Of a DNA stretch of 64,000 nt, positions 28,362 through 37,167 are shown one piece after another. The stretch lies in contig JBEBUW010000003.1 of NCBI GenBank assembly GCA_040393065.1, positions 1 to 64,000 on the forward strand, read 5' to 3'. Position 1 is the first letter of the stretch, and each line of letters starts with the position of its first letter. The position numbers were made by a program, and so were the translations under genes. This DNA is from JACCWM01 sp040393065 (GTDB taxonomy: Bacteria; Myxococcota_A; Bradymonadia; Bradymonadales; Bradymonadaceae). The notes beneath the pieces are model-generated. The model saw only the letters and a program-made list of their open reading frames with translations, did no database searches and was not told the origin of the DNA.

Positions 28362-30101
28362 TCAGGATTTTGCGGCCAGGCGATCGATGGTCTGGTCGAG
28401 GGCTTCGTCGAGGGTGTCGCAGAGGGTGACGTGGGGATCGGAGAACTGCCAGTAGACTTTTTGCAGGGCCTGGTAGGGCTGGGGCTGGGCGTGGACGAGC
28501 AGGATGAAGATGTCGTCCTGACGGAGGCGTTCGACGGCGGATTCGAGGTTCAAAAGCCCGGTGATATCGAGTGCGGGGACGGCTTCAAGGTCGATGATGA
28601 CGGTGTGGACATTCTTTTTGATGGTGTGTAGCTGGCTCATGGCTTTTTGCGCGGCACCGAAAAACAGGGGGCCTTGCACCTGGTAGACCAAAATACCGTC
28701 GGGGACGCGGCGGCTTCCGTGTTTTGTGGGGGCGTCGATGAGTTTGACTTCGGAGACTTCGGCCATGCGGCGCATGAAGAACAGGGAGGCCAGCAACACA
28801 CCGACGGTGACGGCGACGACCATGTCGAAGAAGACGGTGAGGAAGAAGCACATCATCATGGTGATGACTTCGGTGCGTGGTGCGATGCGGATGATGCGGA
28901 TCATGTGTTTGGCCTCGCTCATGTCCCAGGAAACGAGCAGGAGCAGGGCGGCCAGGGAGGCCATGGGGAGGTAGCCCAGGGCCGGGGCCAGGGCGACGAT
29001 GGCGAGTAGAACGAAGAGGGAGTGAAAGACTGCGGCGAAGGGGCTTCTGGCGCCGCTGCGGATGTTGGTGGCAGTGCGTGCCAGTGCGCCGGTGGCGGCG
29101 ATGCCACCAAAGAGCGGGGCGACGACGTTGCCGATGCCCTGGGCGACGAGTTCGTTGTTGGGATCGTGCTGGGTTCCGGTCATGCCGTCGGCAATGACTG
29201 CGGAGAGCAGCGATTCGATGGCGCCGAGCATGGCGATGGCCAGGGCGGAGGGGGCCAGCTCGCGGAGCAGGGACATGGAGAAGGGCAGGGGGGCTCCGTC
29301 GGGGCCGGGAAAGGACCAGGGCAGGGAGGGGATGGGTGGCAGCGGCGGGATGCCTGCGATGGTTTTGCCCTGGATGGTCGTGGAGAACTGCGAGTTGATG
29401 GTGGCGACGGCAAAGTCGGGGAAGAGCCAGTGCAGGAGGGCGGCGACCACGGCCGCGGTGAACAGGGCGACCAGCGGCGCGGGGATGCGTGGGGAGAACC
29501 TGGGCCAGATCAGTAAGATCGCAAGCGTGAGCACGCCGGTGGCCAGGTCGGTCAGGTGGAGGGTGGGCAGGGCCTGAAAAAGCAGGGTGATGTGGTGGAT
29601 GTAGTCTTCGGGGCGCGCGTCCAGGGTCAGGCCCATGAAGTCGGGGATTTGCATGGTAGCCAGCAGGACCGCGATGCCGGCGGTGAATCCCAGGGTGACG
29701 GTGTAGGGGATGAACTGGATCAGGCGGCCCATGTGCATGAAGCCCAGTAAGATCAGAAAGAGGCCGGCCATGATGGTGGCGATGACCAGGCCGCCCATGC
29801 CGTACTGCACGGCGAGGGGGGCCAGGATGACGACGAAGGTTGCCGAGGGGCCGGTGACCTGCATGCGGGAGCCGCCCAGAAGGGCTGCGATGATGCCGGC
29901 CACGATCGAGGTGTACAGACCGTATTGCGGGGGGATGCCGGCCGCGATGGCCAGGGCCATGGACAGGGGAATGGCGATGATGGCGACGACGATTCCGGCG
30001 GTGATGTCGGCGCGTAGATCGCGGCGTGTGTAGCCCTGATTGAGGACGTCTCGAAGGGCGCCGGCGAGACGAACGGAGTATGAACTGATGGTTTCGATCA
30101 A
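28362..30101 (-). CDS. SulP-family anion or dicarboxylate transporter with STAS domain (DauA-like)
   Basis: An inner-membrane transporter of 579 residues. The SulP core of about 12-14 TM helices starts with 'TAGIVVAIIAIPLSMALAIA' and includes 'GSRMQVTGPSATFVVILAPL' and 'LGAIESLLSAVIADGMTGTQ'. The C-terminal STAS domain (about 450-579) has 'VHTVIIDLEAVPALDITGLL'. The pattern follows E. coli DauA (YchM), an aerobic C4-dicarboxylate transporter, more closely than plant-type sulfate carriers, so substrate may be succinate-like. The frame starts at TTG 30101 without a clear ribosome binding site, but the N-terminal alignment with DauA supports it. The tandem array lies just past its stop codon. 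Confidence 0.9.
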   Translation of the reverse strand: MIETISSYSVRLAGALRDVLNQGYTRRDLRADITAGIVVAIIAIPLSMALAIAAGIPPQYGLYTSIVAGIIAALLGGSRMQVTGPSATFVVILAPLAVQYGMGGLVIATIMAGLFLILLGFMHMGRLIQFIPYTVTLGFTAGIAVLLATMQIPDFMGLTLDARPEDYIHHITLLFQALPTLHLTDLATGVLTLAILLIWPRFSPRIPAPLVALFTAAVVAALLHWLFPDFAVATINSQFSTTIQGKTIAGIPPLPPIPSLPWSFPGPDGAPLPFSMSLLRELAPSALAIAMLGAIESLLSAVIADGMTGTQHDPNNELVAQGIGNVVAPLFGGIAATGALARTATNIRSGARSPFAAVFHSLFVLLAIVALAPALGYLPMASLAALLLLVSWDMSEAKHMIRIIRIAPRTEVITMMMCFFLTVFFDMVVAVTVGVLLASLFFMRRMAEVSEVKLIDAPTKHGSRRVPDGILVYQVQGPLFFGAAQKAMSQLHTIKKNVHTVIIDLEAVPALDITGLLNLESAVERLRQDDIFILLVHAQPQPYQALQKVYWQFSDPHVTLCDTLDEALDQTIDRLAAKS

Positions 30102-30282
30102 GGTGTGTGGTCTGGGTTGGTGAAGCGTTAAAAGAAAGGCTTTTGCGAAAAGTGTGGTCCGTTGGGGGGCCTTTGGCCGGGGATAGTAGCACTCCTCTCA
30201 GAGCCTGCAAGGTTCTGGAGGCGATGGATTGGTTAAGGAAGGGGAGCGCGAGGGAGGCTGTGGAAAGTCGGGGTGAAAAAAT

Positions 30283-30310
30283 TTGACGAGCAGGCCGGGC
30301 ACGGTAATTT
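30283..30310 (+). promoter_or_regulatory. Possible sigma70 promoter for the PilZ gene
   Basis: TTGACG (30283-30288), a 16-base spacer and TAATTT (30305-30310) lie 61 bases upstream of the PilZ start, within the 269-base gap that separates it from the divergent SulP gene. Nothing else is visible in that gap. Confidence 0.4.
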
Positions 30311-30370
30311 CGTGGTCAGAAAGTGGCTGGTCTGGTTGGTTCTGGATGTTTTTAGCTTCAAGGAGGAAGC

Positions 30371-30775
30371 ATGTTGAAGAATGGTTCGAGTGGTTCGCAG
30401 ATCCGTCGTGCTCCGGCAGTTCGTCCGATGTTTGCAGGCTTGCGCAAGGCCATGCGCAAGCAGATGGAGCTAGAGATTTTGATTCAGGATGCCGAGGGCT
30501 GGGAGATTCCGCTGGAGAGTCTGGATGTCAGCCCGGGCGGGATGTTTGTGCGCTCGAACTTTTTGTTTGAGGTCGGCGAGGTTCACGATCTTATTTTTCG
30601 TCCTGTGGGTGGGGAAGGTTTTTTCCGGGTTCATGCGCGCGTGGTTCGTGTGGAGCAGGGAGGAGGCTACGGGCAGGCGGTGAGCGCGGATTTTACGCCG
30701 GGGATGGCGTATGAGTTTTTGGAGATGAGCGATCTGGTGCGAGAGAGTTTGCAGGAGATGGTTCAGAGTGCCTGA
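30371..30775 (+). CDS. PilZ-domain protein
   Basis: A 134-residue single-domain protein. 'LDVSPGGMFVRSNFLFEVGE' (about 51-70) fits the PilZ D/NxSxGG motif that binds cyclic di-GMP, and a basic stretch 'RKAMRKQ' upstream could supply the Arg part of the site, although a clean RxxxR is not obvious. Such proteins act as soluble c-di-GMP effectors or, in myxobacteria, as non-binding adaptors. The start is supported by AAGGAGG seven bases upstream of the ATG. It stands alone between SulP (divergent) and a small lipoprotein. Confidence 0.85.
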   Translation: MLKNGSSGSQIRRAPAVRPMFAGLRKAMRKQMELEILIQDAEGWEIPLESLDVSPGGMFVRSNFLFEVGEVHDLIFRPVGGEGFFRVHARVVRVEQGGGYGQAVSADFTPGMAYEFLEMSDLVRESLQEMVQSA

Positions 30776-30899
30776 AGTGCGAATTGGTAGAAAACGAGGT
30801 TGCAAGTCTGCGTGAGTCCATGCATTTAGGAGCCGCCGTTTTTGCATGGGACGGCGAAAGGCGGTTCAGGCGTATCGATCCTCTGGGAGAACAAGGACA

Positions 30900-31100
30900 A
30901 TGTTCGTACGGAATTATCCTGTAAGTTTGCTGGTCGCGTTGTCATCGCTGGTGATGTTGATGACGGGTTGCGGCGATAAGACGTTTTTTGTGGCAGGCAA
31001 TACGGCGTCGATGGTGGTGGCGTGTGTGTTGTTCTGGTCGACGCTGAAGTTGAACCGGCATTCGGTCAAGCCGGCAGCCAGGCAGGATGAGTTAGAATGA
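30900..31100 (+). CDS. Small predicted lipoprotein
   Basis: 66 residues. A signal peptide ends in MTGC (Cys24). The mature part contains a second hydrophobic stretch 'ASMVVACVLFWSTL' and a short polar tail. A longer frame from 30846 exists, but ATG 30900 opens directly on the signal sequence. Its stop overlaps the start of the next gene by four bases (ATGA), so the two are coupled. I do not recognise the family. Confidence 0.65.
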   Translation: MFVRNYPVSLLVALSSLVMLMTGCGDKTFFVAGNTASMVVACVLFWSTLKLNRHSVKPAARQDELE

Positions 31101-31735
31101 AAGCGGAGGAAGCATTCGCAGCCGGGATTTCGCCGGAGGAATTCTTTCGACAGGTAATTCCTCAGTTGCATGCAAGTCGTCTGGAGCGGTTTGGTCAGTT
31201 TTCGAGCGCGCGGATTTTGTTCAGCGTGCTGTTTACGGATACGCAAAAGCGTTACAGCTGTGAGCTGGGGCGGAGCAAGGCGCGTGTGCGTGCGGGTGAG
31301 ATGGTGGACTTTCCTGTGGTGAGCCTTGAGGGGCAGGAGAAGCACTGGGAAGTGGTGAAGTCGCATCTGCGTGTTTTGTTGGATGAGGCCGAGCGGCGTG
31401 CGGATGAGTACGTCGGGCAGGTGCATTTGACGCAGGCAATTCTCGATGAATTTGAGCGTTTTGATGGGGTGATCGAGATCCGCTTGACGGGTATGAAGCC
31501 CGGTGCGGACGGGGTTAGTGCGCTGGATTTTCGGGTGGTCTTGAATGATTACGAAGCCGACAAAAATGCGCGGCGTCTGTCGCTGGAGCTGCCTTACGGG
31601 GCGCTTGAAGAGGTGATCGGCGGCGGGCGTTCGGCGGCGGAGGTTGCGCGCGGCCTTACGCTGCGCGGAGATAAGATGTTGGCCGTTGAGCTGGGTGGTT
31701 TTTTTCTGAAGCATTTTGAGCGCGCCCTGAAGTAA
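31097..31735 (+). CDS. Soluble protein of unknown function, possibly SCP2-like
   Basis: 212 residues with no signal peptide or TM helix. Its start overlaps the small lipoprotein stop by four bases. Mixed alpha/beta composition, a long helix 'EVVKSHLRVLLDEAERRADE' and the end 'DKMLAVELGGFFLKHFERAL' loosely resemble a sterol-carrier (SCP2) type fold, but this is weak and I would not transfer a function. The coupling suggests that it works with the lipoprotein upstream. Confidence 0.75.
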   Translation: MKAEEAFAAGISPEEFFRQVIPQLHASRLERFGQFSSARILFSVLFTDTQKRYSCELGRSKARVRAGEMVDFPVVSLEGQEKHWEVVKSHLRVLLDEAERRADEYVGQVHLTQAILDEFERFDGVIEIRLTGMKPGADGVSALDFRVVLNDYEADKNARRLSLELPYGALEEVIGGGRSAAEVARGLTLRGDKMLAVELGGFFLKHFERALK

Positions 31736-31742
31736 GTAAGGG

Positions 31743-31772
31743 TTGCGAGATTTGGTCGCGCCACGTTATAGA
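31743..31772 (+). promoter_or_regulatory. Predicted sigma70 promoter for tdk-hpt
   Basis: TTGCGA (31743-31748), an 18-base spacer and TATAGA (31767-31772) lie 113 bases upstream of the tdk start codon, immediately after the preceding gene. Confidence 0.5.
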
Positions 31773-31885
31773 GGCGCGGATATCAACCGCCCGGCTCTCC
31801 TGGAGTCAGGCGCTGCCTCCTCGTTTTCATTCTTTCCTAATTTTACTCGCCCGAAAAATTCCGCCGTTCTTGTACGAGTCTTTCC

Positions 31886-32464
31886 ATGATTTTGCAGCCC
31901 AGTGACGTTGGTTGGATCGAGGTCATCTGTGGCCCGATGTTCTCGGGTAAGACCGAAGAGTTGATCCGTCGCTTAAAGCGTGCGCGGTATGCGCGGCTTC
32001 AGGTTCAGATATTTAAGCCGCGCATCGATAATCGTTATCAGGAAGATTCGATTACGAGCCACGATCAGATGATGTTGCCCAGCATCGGGGTGAGCTCGGT
32101 TGCGGAGATGCGCAGCCTGGTGGAGCCTCAGGTGGATGTGGTGGGGGTGGACGAGGTTCAGTTTTTTGATGAGTCGGTGATTGAGTTTTGCGAGGAACTG
32201 GCCGAGCGGGGCTGCCGCGTGATCGTGGCGGGTCTGGATCAGGATTATATGGGGAAACCCTTTGGTCCGATGCCGCGTTTGCTGGCCAGTGGCGAGTACA
32301 TTACGAAATTGCTGGCGATCTGTGTGAAGTGTGGCAATCCGGCCAATCGCAGTTATCGGTTGGCCGAGGATGCCCAGCAGGTGCTGGTCGGAAGCGGCGA
32401 GCATTATCAGGCGCGATGTCGCCGTTGTTTTCGAGAGGGTTATCCGTCCTCTCACTCTTCTTGA
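31886..32464 (+). CDS. tdk: Thymidine kinase (type II)
   Basis: Phosphorylates thymidine (and deoxyuridine) with ATP in pyrimidine salvage. At 192 residues it is complete. The P-loop is 'GPMFSGKTEELIRRLKRARY', the Walker-B-like 'VDEVQFFDE' follows, and the lasso domain has zinc ligands in 'CVKCGNPA' and 'CRRCF', the usual CxxC pairs of type II enzymes. hpt starts 18 bases after its stop, so the two make a nucleoside and base salvage operon. Confidence 0.96.
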   Translation: MILQPSDVGWIEVICGPMFSGKTEELIRRLKRARYARLQVQIFKPRIDNRYQEDSITSHDQMMLPSIGVSSVAEMRSLVEPQVDVVGVDEVQFFDESVIEFCEELAERGCRVIVAGLDQDYMGKPFGPMPRLLASGEYITKLLAICVKCGNPANRSYRLAEDAQQVLVGSGEHYQARCRRCFREGYPSSHSS

Positions 32465-32482
32465 GCGTGGAGTAAACGCATT

Positions 32483-33040
32483 ATGTCGATGCTGGAAGGA
32501 AAGCGAATCAAGGTGATGATCACGGCAGACGAGATTCAGCAGCGTTGCCGGGAATTGGGAGCCCAGATTACGAAAGATTATGCCGGGCAGCAGATTCATT
32601 TGATCGGCGTACTGAAGGGCAGTTATCCGTATCTGGCGGACCTTGCGCGGTATATTGATCTGGAAGTCTCGATCGATTTTCTGGGGCTGTCGAGTTATGG
32701 TTCCAGTGAGCAAACCAGTGGCGTGGTTCGGATGACCTCGGATTTGAGTATTCCGATTAAGGATCGCCACGTGTTAATCGTGGAGGACATCATCGACACG
32801 GGTCTGACCATGCGTTATTTGTTGGATAACCTGGCGACACGTAAGCCTGCATCGGTTGCGATTACTTCGTTGTTGTATAAGGAAGGCAATCTGCAGACGG
32901 AAGTTTCGATTGATTATGTTGGATTCACGATTCCCAATGAGTTTGTGATCGGTTACGGCTTGGATTATCGCGAATTTTATCGCAATCTGCCGTATATTGG
33001 CGTGGTCGTGGATGCCGATGAGGAATCCAGCTCGAATTGA
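32483..33040 (+). CDS. hpt: Hypoxanthine phosphoribosyltransferase
   Basis: Makes IMP (and often GMP) from hypoxanthine/guanine and PRPP. At 185 residues it has the family's normal length. 'LIGVLKGSYPYLADLAR' near residues 40-56 and the PRPP loop 'HVLIVEDIIDTGLTMRYLL' are diagnostic. The C-terminal 'YGLDYREFYRNLPYIGVV' is the usual Hpt ending. GGAG lies about ten bases before the ATG. It follows tdk by 18 bases. Part of a possible promoter for the next gene (33037-33065) overlaps its stop codon. Confidence 0.96.
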   Translation: MSMLEGKRIKVMITADEIQQRCRELGAQITKDYAGQQIHLIGVLKGSYPYLADLARYIDLEVSIDFLGLSSYGSSEQTSGVVRMTSDLSIPIKDRHVLIVEDIIDTGLTMRYLLDNLATRKPASVAITSLLYKEGNLQTEVSIDYVGFTIPNEFVIGYGLDYREFYRNLPYIGVVVDADEESSSN

Positions 33041-33065
33041 GAGCGTTAATCTGGCTTTTTATTAC
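33037..33065 (+). promoter_or_regulatory. Possible sigma70 promoter
   Basis: TTGAGA (33037-33042) overlaps the hpt stop codon. After 17 bases comes TATTAC (33060-33065), 18 bases before the HEAT lipoprotein start. This would give a very short leader, so it is tentative. Confidence 0.3.
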
Positions 33066-33082
33066 TGAGAGAGAGAGCGAGC

Positions 33083-34852
33083 ATGAAACCGGAACTTAAG
33101 AATGGCTGGCGCTCAGGGCGCGGGATCTTACTTGCAGGCGTAGCTGCCCTGGCGCTGAGTGTTGGTACAGGGTGTGAGAAGGCTGACTGGACGGATCCTG
33201 GCTATATTAGCCAGAAGCTTCTGGATAGTGATCCGGCGGTAAAGCGTATGGCTCTGGATCATGCTCGCAGTCTGTCGGATGATCAAAAGGCAGAGCTGGT
33301 TCCGGCACTGAGCAAGGTTTATCTGGAGAGCTCGGTGGGCCAGAAAGAGGCGATGTCGATGCTGGTGCAGCTTCGTCATACCGGTGGTTCGGAAGCTTAT
33401 ATTCAGGAAGTGAAGACGGATGCGACCGGTTATGCGGGCGCAGCGGCTGAGGCCATTGGTCAGGCCAAGATCCGTGAGGCGATTCCGCAGATGCTGGAGC
33501 AGCTTGAGAAAACGGATTCCGGTGAGATCAAGCAGGGGATTTTGCGTGGTCTTTCGCATATGCCGGATCCGCAGCATGTGGGACCGCTGACGAAGATTCT
33601 CAAGCTGGACGTGGATAACAACCCGATCGCGCTGCATGCCTATGCCTGTGAAATTCTGGGTGAGATCGGTCAGGAGAATCCGGACGCATTTGATGAGGAT
33701 GCGCGTCGTACGCTTGTGCGGGCGATGTTTCTGGCGAACAGCCGCAGTCAGAACGTAGGCCGTGAGTGCGGTCTTGCTGTGCAGCAGGTTGGTTCGAGCA
33801 TGATTCCGATTCTTCTGGAAACGTTTGAAGGCAAGAACGAGTCGGTTCAGCAGTTGCTGATGAGCTATAATAAGTCGCCGGATTTTGCGTTTCCGTCGAA
33901 TCACTCGAAGCTGGTGGCGACGATTCGTCTGACGAGTATGCGTGCGCAGGAAGCGGTTGCGCCGTTTATTGCGGATTTGCAGAGCGTGAAGGAAGCGCCG
34001 GCGATTCTTGGCCGCACGAATCATGCGGTGTCGTGGCGTGTGAAAGAAGGCCAGATTACGGACGAAGTGATTCTGGGGCTGGGCGATCTGGGCGATGTTT
34101 CGGCGCGTCCGGTGCTCGAACTTGTGCTGAGCGGCGAGCGCAACAAGGTGGCCTGGGAAGATATTACGGACGGGATGGTAGAATTGCAGCTTCGTCAGGA
34201 TGCGGCTTCGGCGCTGAATAAGCTTGGAGATCGTGAGGCGCTGCCGGCGTTGATGAAAGCAGCGCGTGAGGGCGTGATCGGTGATCTGGAGCGTCGTTTT
34301 GTGATGCTTGAGCGTCGTGGTGAGCCGGCGTCTTCGCTGGAGCGTTATCAGTTTAACTGGATGGCTGCTCAGGCGTATGCGATGCTGGCCAAGGCCGAGC
34401 ATCAGCCAGAGTTTGATACGTTGATTGCGGCGACCAAGGATGAGGCGCTGGCAGAAAAGTATAAGAGTTTCTTGCCGTTGTTTGCGGTGGCAAAAGAATG
34501 TGACGAAAAATCCGATGATAGCGCGCGTGCGGCCTGTTACGGTGAAAAGCTGAAGGACAAGGACAATGCAGTGAGCGAGAAAGCTGCGCTGGAATTGTCG
34601 CGTTTGCCGGCAGAAGTGGCAGGACCTGTTCTGGTAGCGAATCTGGATACGGAGAATTTGCAGACGCGTGAAGCGATTAGCTTTGCGTTGTATCGTGCAC
34701 CGAGCCAGGCGGCGATCGATAAGATTGCCGAGATTCTGGAGAAGGAAGCAAGTCGCAGCGGGGCGGATTACCGCCTTGATCACAATCGATTGCGCTTGTT
34801 GCGTGGCTGGATGGTCGCCAATCGTGGGCCTGCAGCGACCAGTGAGCGATGA
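33083..34852 (+). CDS. HEAT-repeat lipoprotein
   Basis: 589 residues. The signal peptide ends 'SVGTGC' (Cys31), so the protein is predicted to be lipid-anchored. The mature protein is a run of paired helices typical of HEAT repeats, for example 'YAGAAAEAIGQAKIREAIPQ', 'HAYACEILGEIGQENPDAF' and 'DAASALNKLGDREALPALMK'. Such solenoids act as binding platforms. The gene starts a same-strand block with a REC-like/DUF4388 protein, a lipoprotein and a pseudokinase, so it may be the envelope-facing part of one system. The end overlaps or nearly touches the next gene. Confidence 0.87.
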   Translation: MKPELKNGWRSGRGILLAGVAALALSVGTGCEKADWTDPGYISQKLLDSDPAVKRMALDHARSLSDDQKAELVPALSKVYLESSVGQKEAMSMLVQLRHTGGSEAYIQEVKTDATGYAGAAAEAIGQAKIREAIPQMLEQLEKTDSGEIKQGILRGLSHMPDPQHVGPLTKILKLDVDNNPIALHAYACEILGEIGQENPDAFDEDARRTLVRAMFLANSRSQNVGRECGLAVQQVGSSMIPILLETFEGKNESVQQLLMSYNKSPDFAFPSNHSKLVATIRLTSMRAQEAVAPFIADLQSVKEAPAILGRTNHAVSWRVKEGQITDEVILGLGDLGDVSARPVLELVLSGERNKVAWEDITDGMVELQLRQDAASALNKLGDREALPALMKAAREGVIGDLERRFVMLERRGEPASSLERYQFNWMAAQAYAMLAKAEHQPEFDTLIAATKDEALAEKYKSFLPLFAVAKECDEKSDDSARAACYGEKLKDKDNAVSEKAALELSRLPAEVAGPVLVANLDTENLQTREAISFALYRAPSQAAIDKIAEILEKEASRSGADYRLDHNRLRLLRGWMVANRGPAATSER

Positions 34853-34865
34853 GCTGAGTAGAGTG

Positions 34866-37076
34866 ATGCCTTTAACGGGCAGCTTTAGCATGGGATTGTG
34901 CGAGGGGAATGAGACTCTGCGGGGTCTCATTCAGAAAGTCTTAGGTGAGGCGTTCACGAGCGTGCAGTTCGTGGACGCCTCGACTTCGTTGGGTCATGAG
35001 AATGTCGATTTACTGATTGTCGACGTTGATAGTGGCATTGCGGATGCACGTGTTGAGCTGTTGTTGAAGGTCGCTCGAGCAAGTCAGACGCCGGTGTTGG
35101 TGTTGGGGCTCGCGCAGTCTGAGGCAAAGTATCGTGTAGAATCAGCGGGGGCGGATGAAGCGGGCGGTGTGACGCAGCGTGAGGGATGGTTGCAGCGGCC
35201 GTTTTCGGGGGCAAGGCTTGTGCATGTATGTCGGCAGTTGCTCGGGATGGCGGTGGAGGAGAGCGTAGCCTTTCGAGCCGGTGCGGATGAAGCGTTTCCG
35301 GTGTTTCCGGCTGGATTTGAGGCGGATGAGCCACCGACTGTGGAGCTGGGTGAGGGATATGAGGCTCTGGTGGGTGCCGATTCGTCGGAGGAAATGCTGG
35401 AGCTGGAAGAATTATTGAGTCTGGATGCCGAGGAACTTGTTGAGGAGCTGGCAGGGGGCGGTGTTCTGGTGGGCTCGATCCATGAGCGGTTGGTCGAAGA
35501 CGCGGAGCTTGTGCGGGAGATGGAGCATTTGCCGGAGCCGACGGCTTTGCTGCAGTTGAGTCAGCCGTCGGAAGGCAATTTGCTGAGCGAAACGCTGTCG
35601 GAGGTGTCCTCGTCGGGTGTGTCTTCGTCGGGTGTTTATCCGGCGGAGGGAAGCGAAGTGGTTCGTGGCTCGGGTGTTTCGGTCGTTTCGCGGCACAGGC
35701 TCGGGAGCGGTCATTCCTCGGTTTCGGCGGCGGGGCTTTCGCCGGAGATTGTGCATTCGATTACGGGAACGGCACGGATGCTGGCGGAGTCGTGGGACAG
35801 ACTCGGGTTGGCGGTGCGTACGGAGGATCGGGCGGATCGGATTGAACGGATTTTGTTTGCCCTGTTTAAGGATGGTTTGCAGGGGGCTGCGTCGGCGTTG
35901 AGTCGGATTCCGCGGGCGAGTGGCTTGAGTGGGAGTCTGGATGTGCTCGGGCTGATCGATGTGCTGCATTTGTTGCGTGAGCGAAGGTTGCGTGGGCGGC
36001 TTGAGCTGTGCGTGGGGGAGCAAAGTTTCGTGCTGTATATCGATGGCGGAATTCTGGAAGATATTGAGAGCCTGGGCGGGAGCACGGACGCGGTTTTGCT
36101 GCGGATTTTGCGTGAGCAGGCGGCGATTGATGAGGCGACATTTCAGAGATTGTCGGCTCTTGATGAGGACGAGGATGGACTGGGGGCGCCGCTGGAGATG
36201 CGATTGCGGATTGAGCAGTTGGTCGACGATGCGGATTTGCGTGCTGCGCGCAGGTTGCGGGCGCGTGAGCTGTTTGGCGGTCTGTTTCAGGAGCGGCGGG
36301 GAAATTACGCATTTATTGAGATTCGGGAAGATAGCGGACAGGCGTGGCCGATCGAGGGTTTGCGGCTGAATATCGATGAAATGTTGTTGCGTTTGCTGCG
36401 TGAAGGGCAGCTGCGGGTGGATGTGCGTGAGACTTCTCGATCCTGGAATGCAGAAAAAGGTCTGATTTTTGATCCGGTACGTGCGGCGTCGGTTCGTTCC
36501 AGTGCGCTGGCGGATTCGGAGCGTGAATTGTTGTTGTTTTTTCAGGCGGGTGAAACGATCGGGGAGGCGCGGCGGCATTTTGGGAATGCAGGGGAAGACG
36601 TCGAGCGGATTGTGGACAGGCTGGTGCGTGTTGAGTTGCTCAAGCCGCATAAGGTGGATGCGCGGCGGGCGAATCCTCGGCGGGCGGTTCTTGCGTCTGC
36701 ACAGAGTGGTTCTCCGGTAGTTTCTGGTCAGAGTTTGGTGAACCAGAATGTTGCGGGGCAGGGAAGTCAGGTGCAGGCGTCGCGGATTGAACTGGATTTT
36801 GATCTGGATGCGCTGGTTGCTCCGGTTCATGATCCGCATCAGAGTCCAACAGCGGTAAGTGACTGGGCGATTCCGATTCCGGGATTGCTGGAGAAAGTGT
36901 CGAATATTTCGGATGTGGTGTTCCCGGAGGGCGAAGAAGATGACGATGCGCTGTGGGATGGCCTGGATTTGTTTTTTGAACGAGCTGATATGAGTGAAGT
37001 TTCGAGTGAGTTGCCGGATACCGGTGAACTCGATCAACGGATCTTCGGGTCAGGAGAGCAAGATGAAGAATCGTGA
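34866..37076 (+). CDS. REC-like plus DUF4388 regulatory protein
   Basis: 736 residues. Residues 1-120 resemble a degenerate receiver domain: 'VDLLIVDVDSG' holds a phosphoacceptor-like Asp, but the later conserved Thr and Lys are not clear. Residues 140-290 are acidic and low-complexity. From about residue 325 a DUF4388-type domain is visible ('LSGSLDVLGLIDVLHLLRER', 'VLYIDGGILEDIESLGG'), followed by a second helical module. DUF4388 proteins are typical of myxobacteria and are tied to signalling; their role is unsettled. ATG 34866 is 13 bases after the HEAT stop. GTG 34842, overlapping that gene by 11 bases, is an alternative start. Confidence 0.8.
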   Translation: MPLTGSFSMGLCEGNETLRGLIQKVLGEAFTSVQFVDASTSLGHENVDLLIVDVDSGIADARVELLLKVARASQTPVLVLGLAQSEAKYRVESAGADEAGGVTQREGWLQRPFSGARLVHVCRQLLGMAVEESVAFRAGADEAFPVFPAGFEADEPPTVELGEGYEALVGADSSEEMLELEELLSLDAEELVEELAGGGVLVGSIHERLVEDAELVREMEHLPEPTALLQLSQPSEGNLLSETLSEVSSSGVSSSGVYPAEGSEVVRGSGVSVVSRHRLGSGHSSVSAAGLSPEIVHSITGTARMLAESWDRLGLAVRTEDRADRIERILFALFKDGLQGAASALSRIPRASGLSGSLDVLGLIDVLHLLRERRLRGRLELCVGEQSFVLYIDGGILEDIESLGGSTDAVLLRILREQAAIDEATFQRLSALDEDEDGLGAPLEMRLRIEQLVDDADLRAARRLRARELFGGLFQERRGNYAFIEIREDSGQAWPIEGLRLNIDEMLLRLLREGQLRVDVRETSRSWNAEKGLIFDPVRAASVRSSALADSERELLLFFQAGETIGEARRHFGNAGEDVERIVDRLVRVELLKPHKVDARRANPRRAVLASAQSGSPVVSGQSLVNQNVAGQGSQVQASRIELDFDLDALVAPVHDPHQSPTAVSDWAIPIPGLLEKVSNISDVVFPEGEEDDDALWDGLDLFFERADMSEVSSELPDTGELDQRIFGSGEQDEES

Positions 37077-37167
37077 ACGATCGTGGGAAGTTCAAAGTCC
37101 GGTGCGGGTGGCTCAAACCGGGCAGGATCGCTTGACGGCATCGGGCTTTGAGGGCTATTGTCGGAGT

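Noticed and set aside
27849..28631. 260-codon frame through the first tandem array
   Set aside because: Repeat units fall in different frames, the second half is antisense to the SulP gene, and no ribosome binding site is present. I treat it as DNA repeat.
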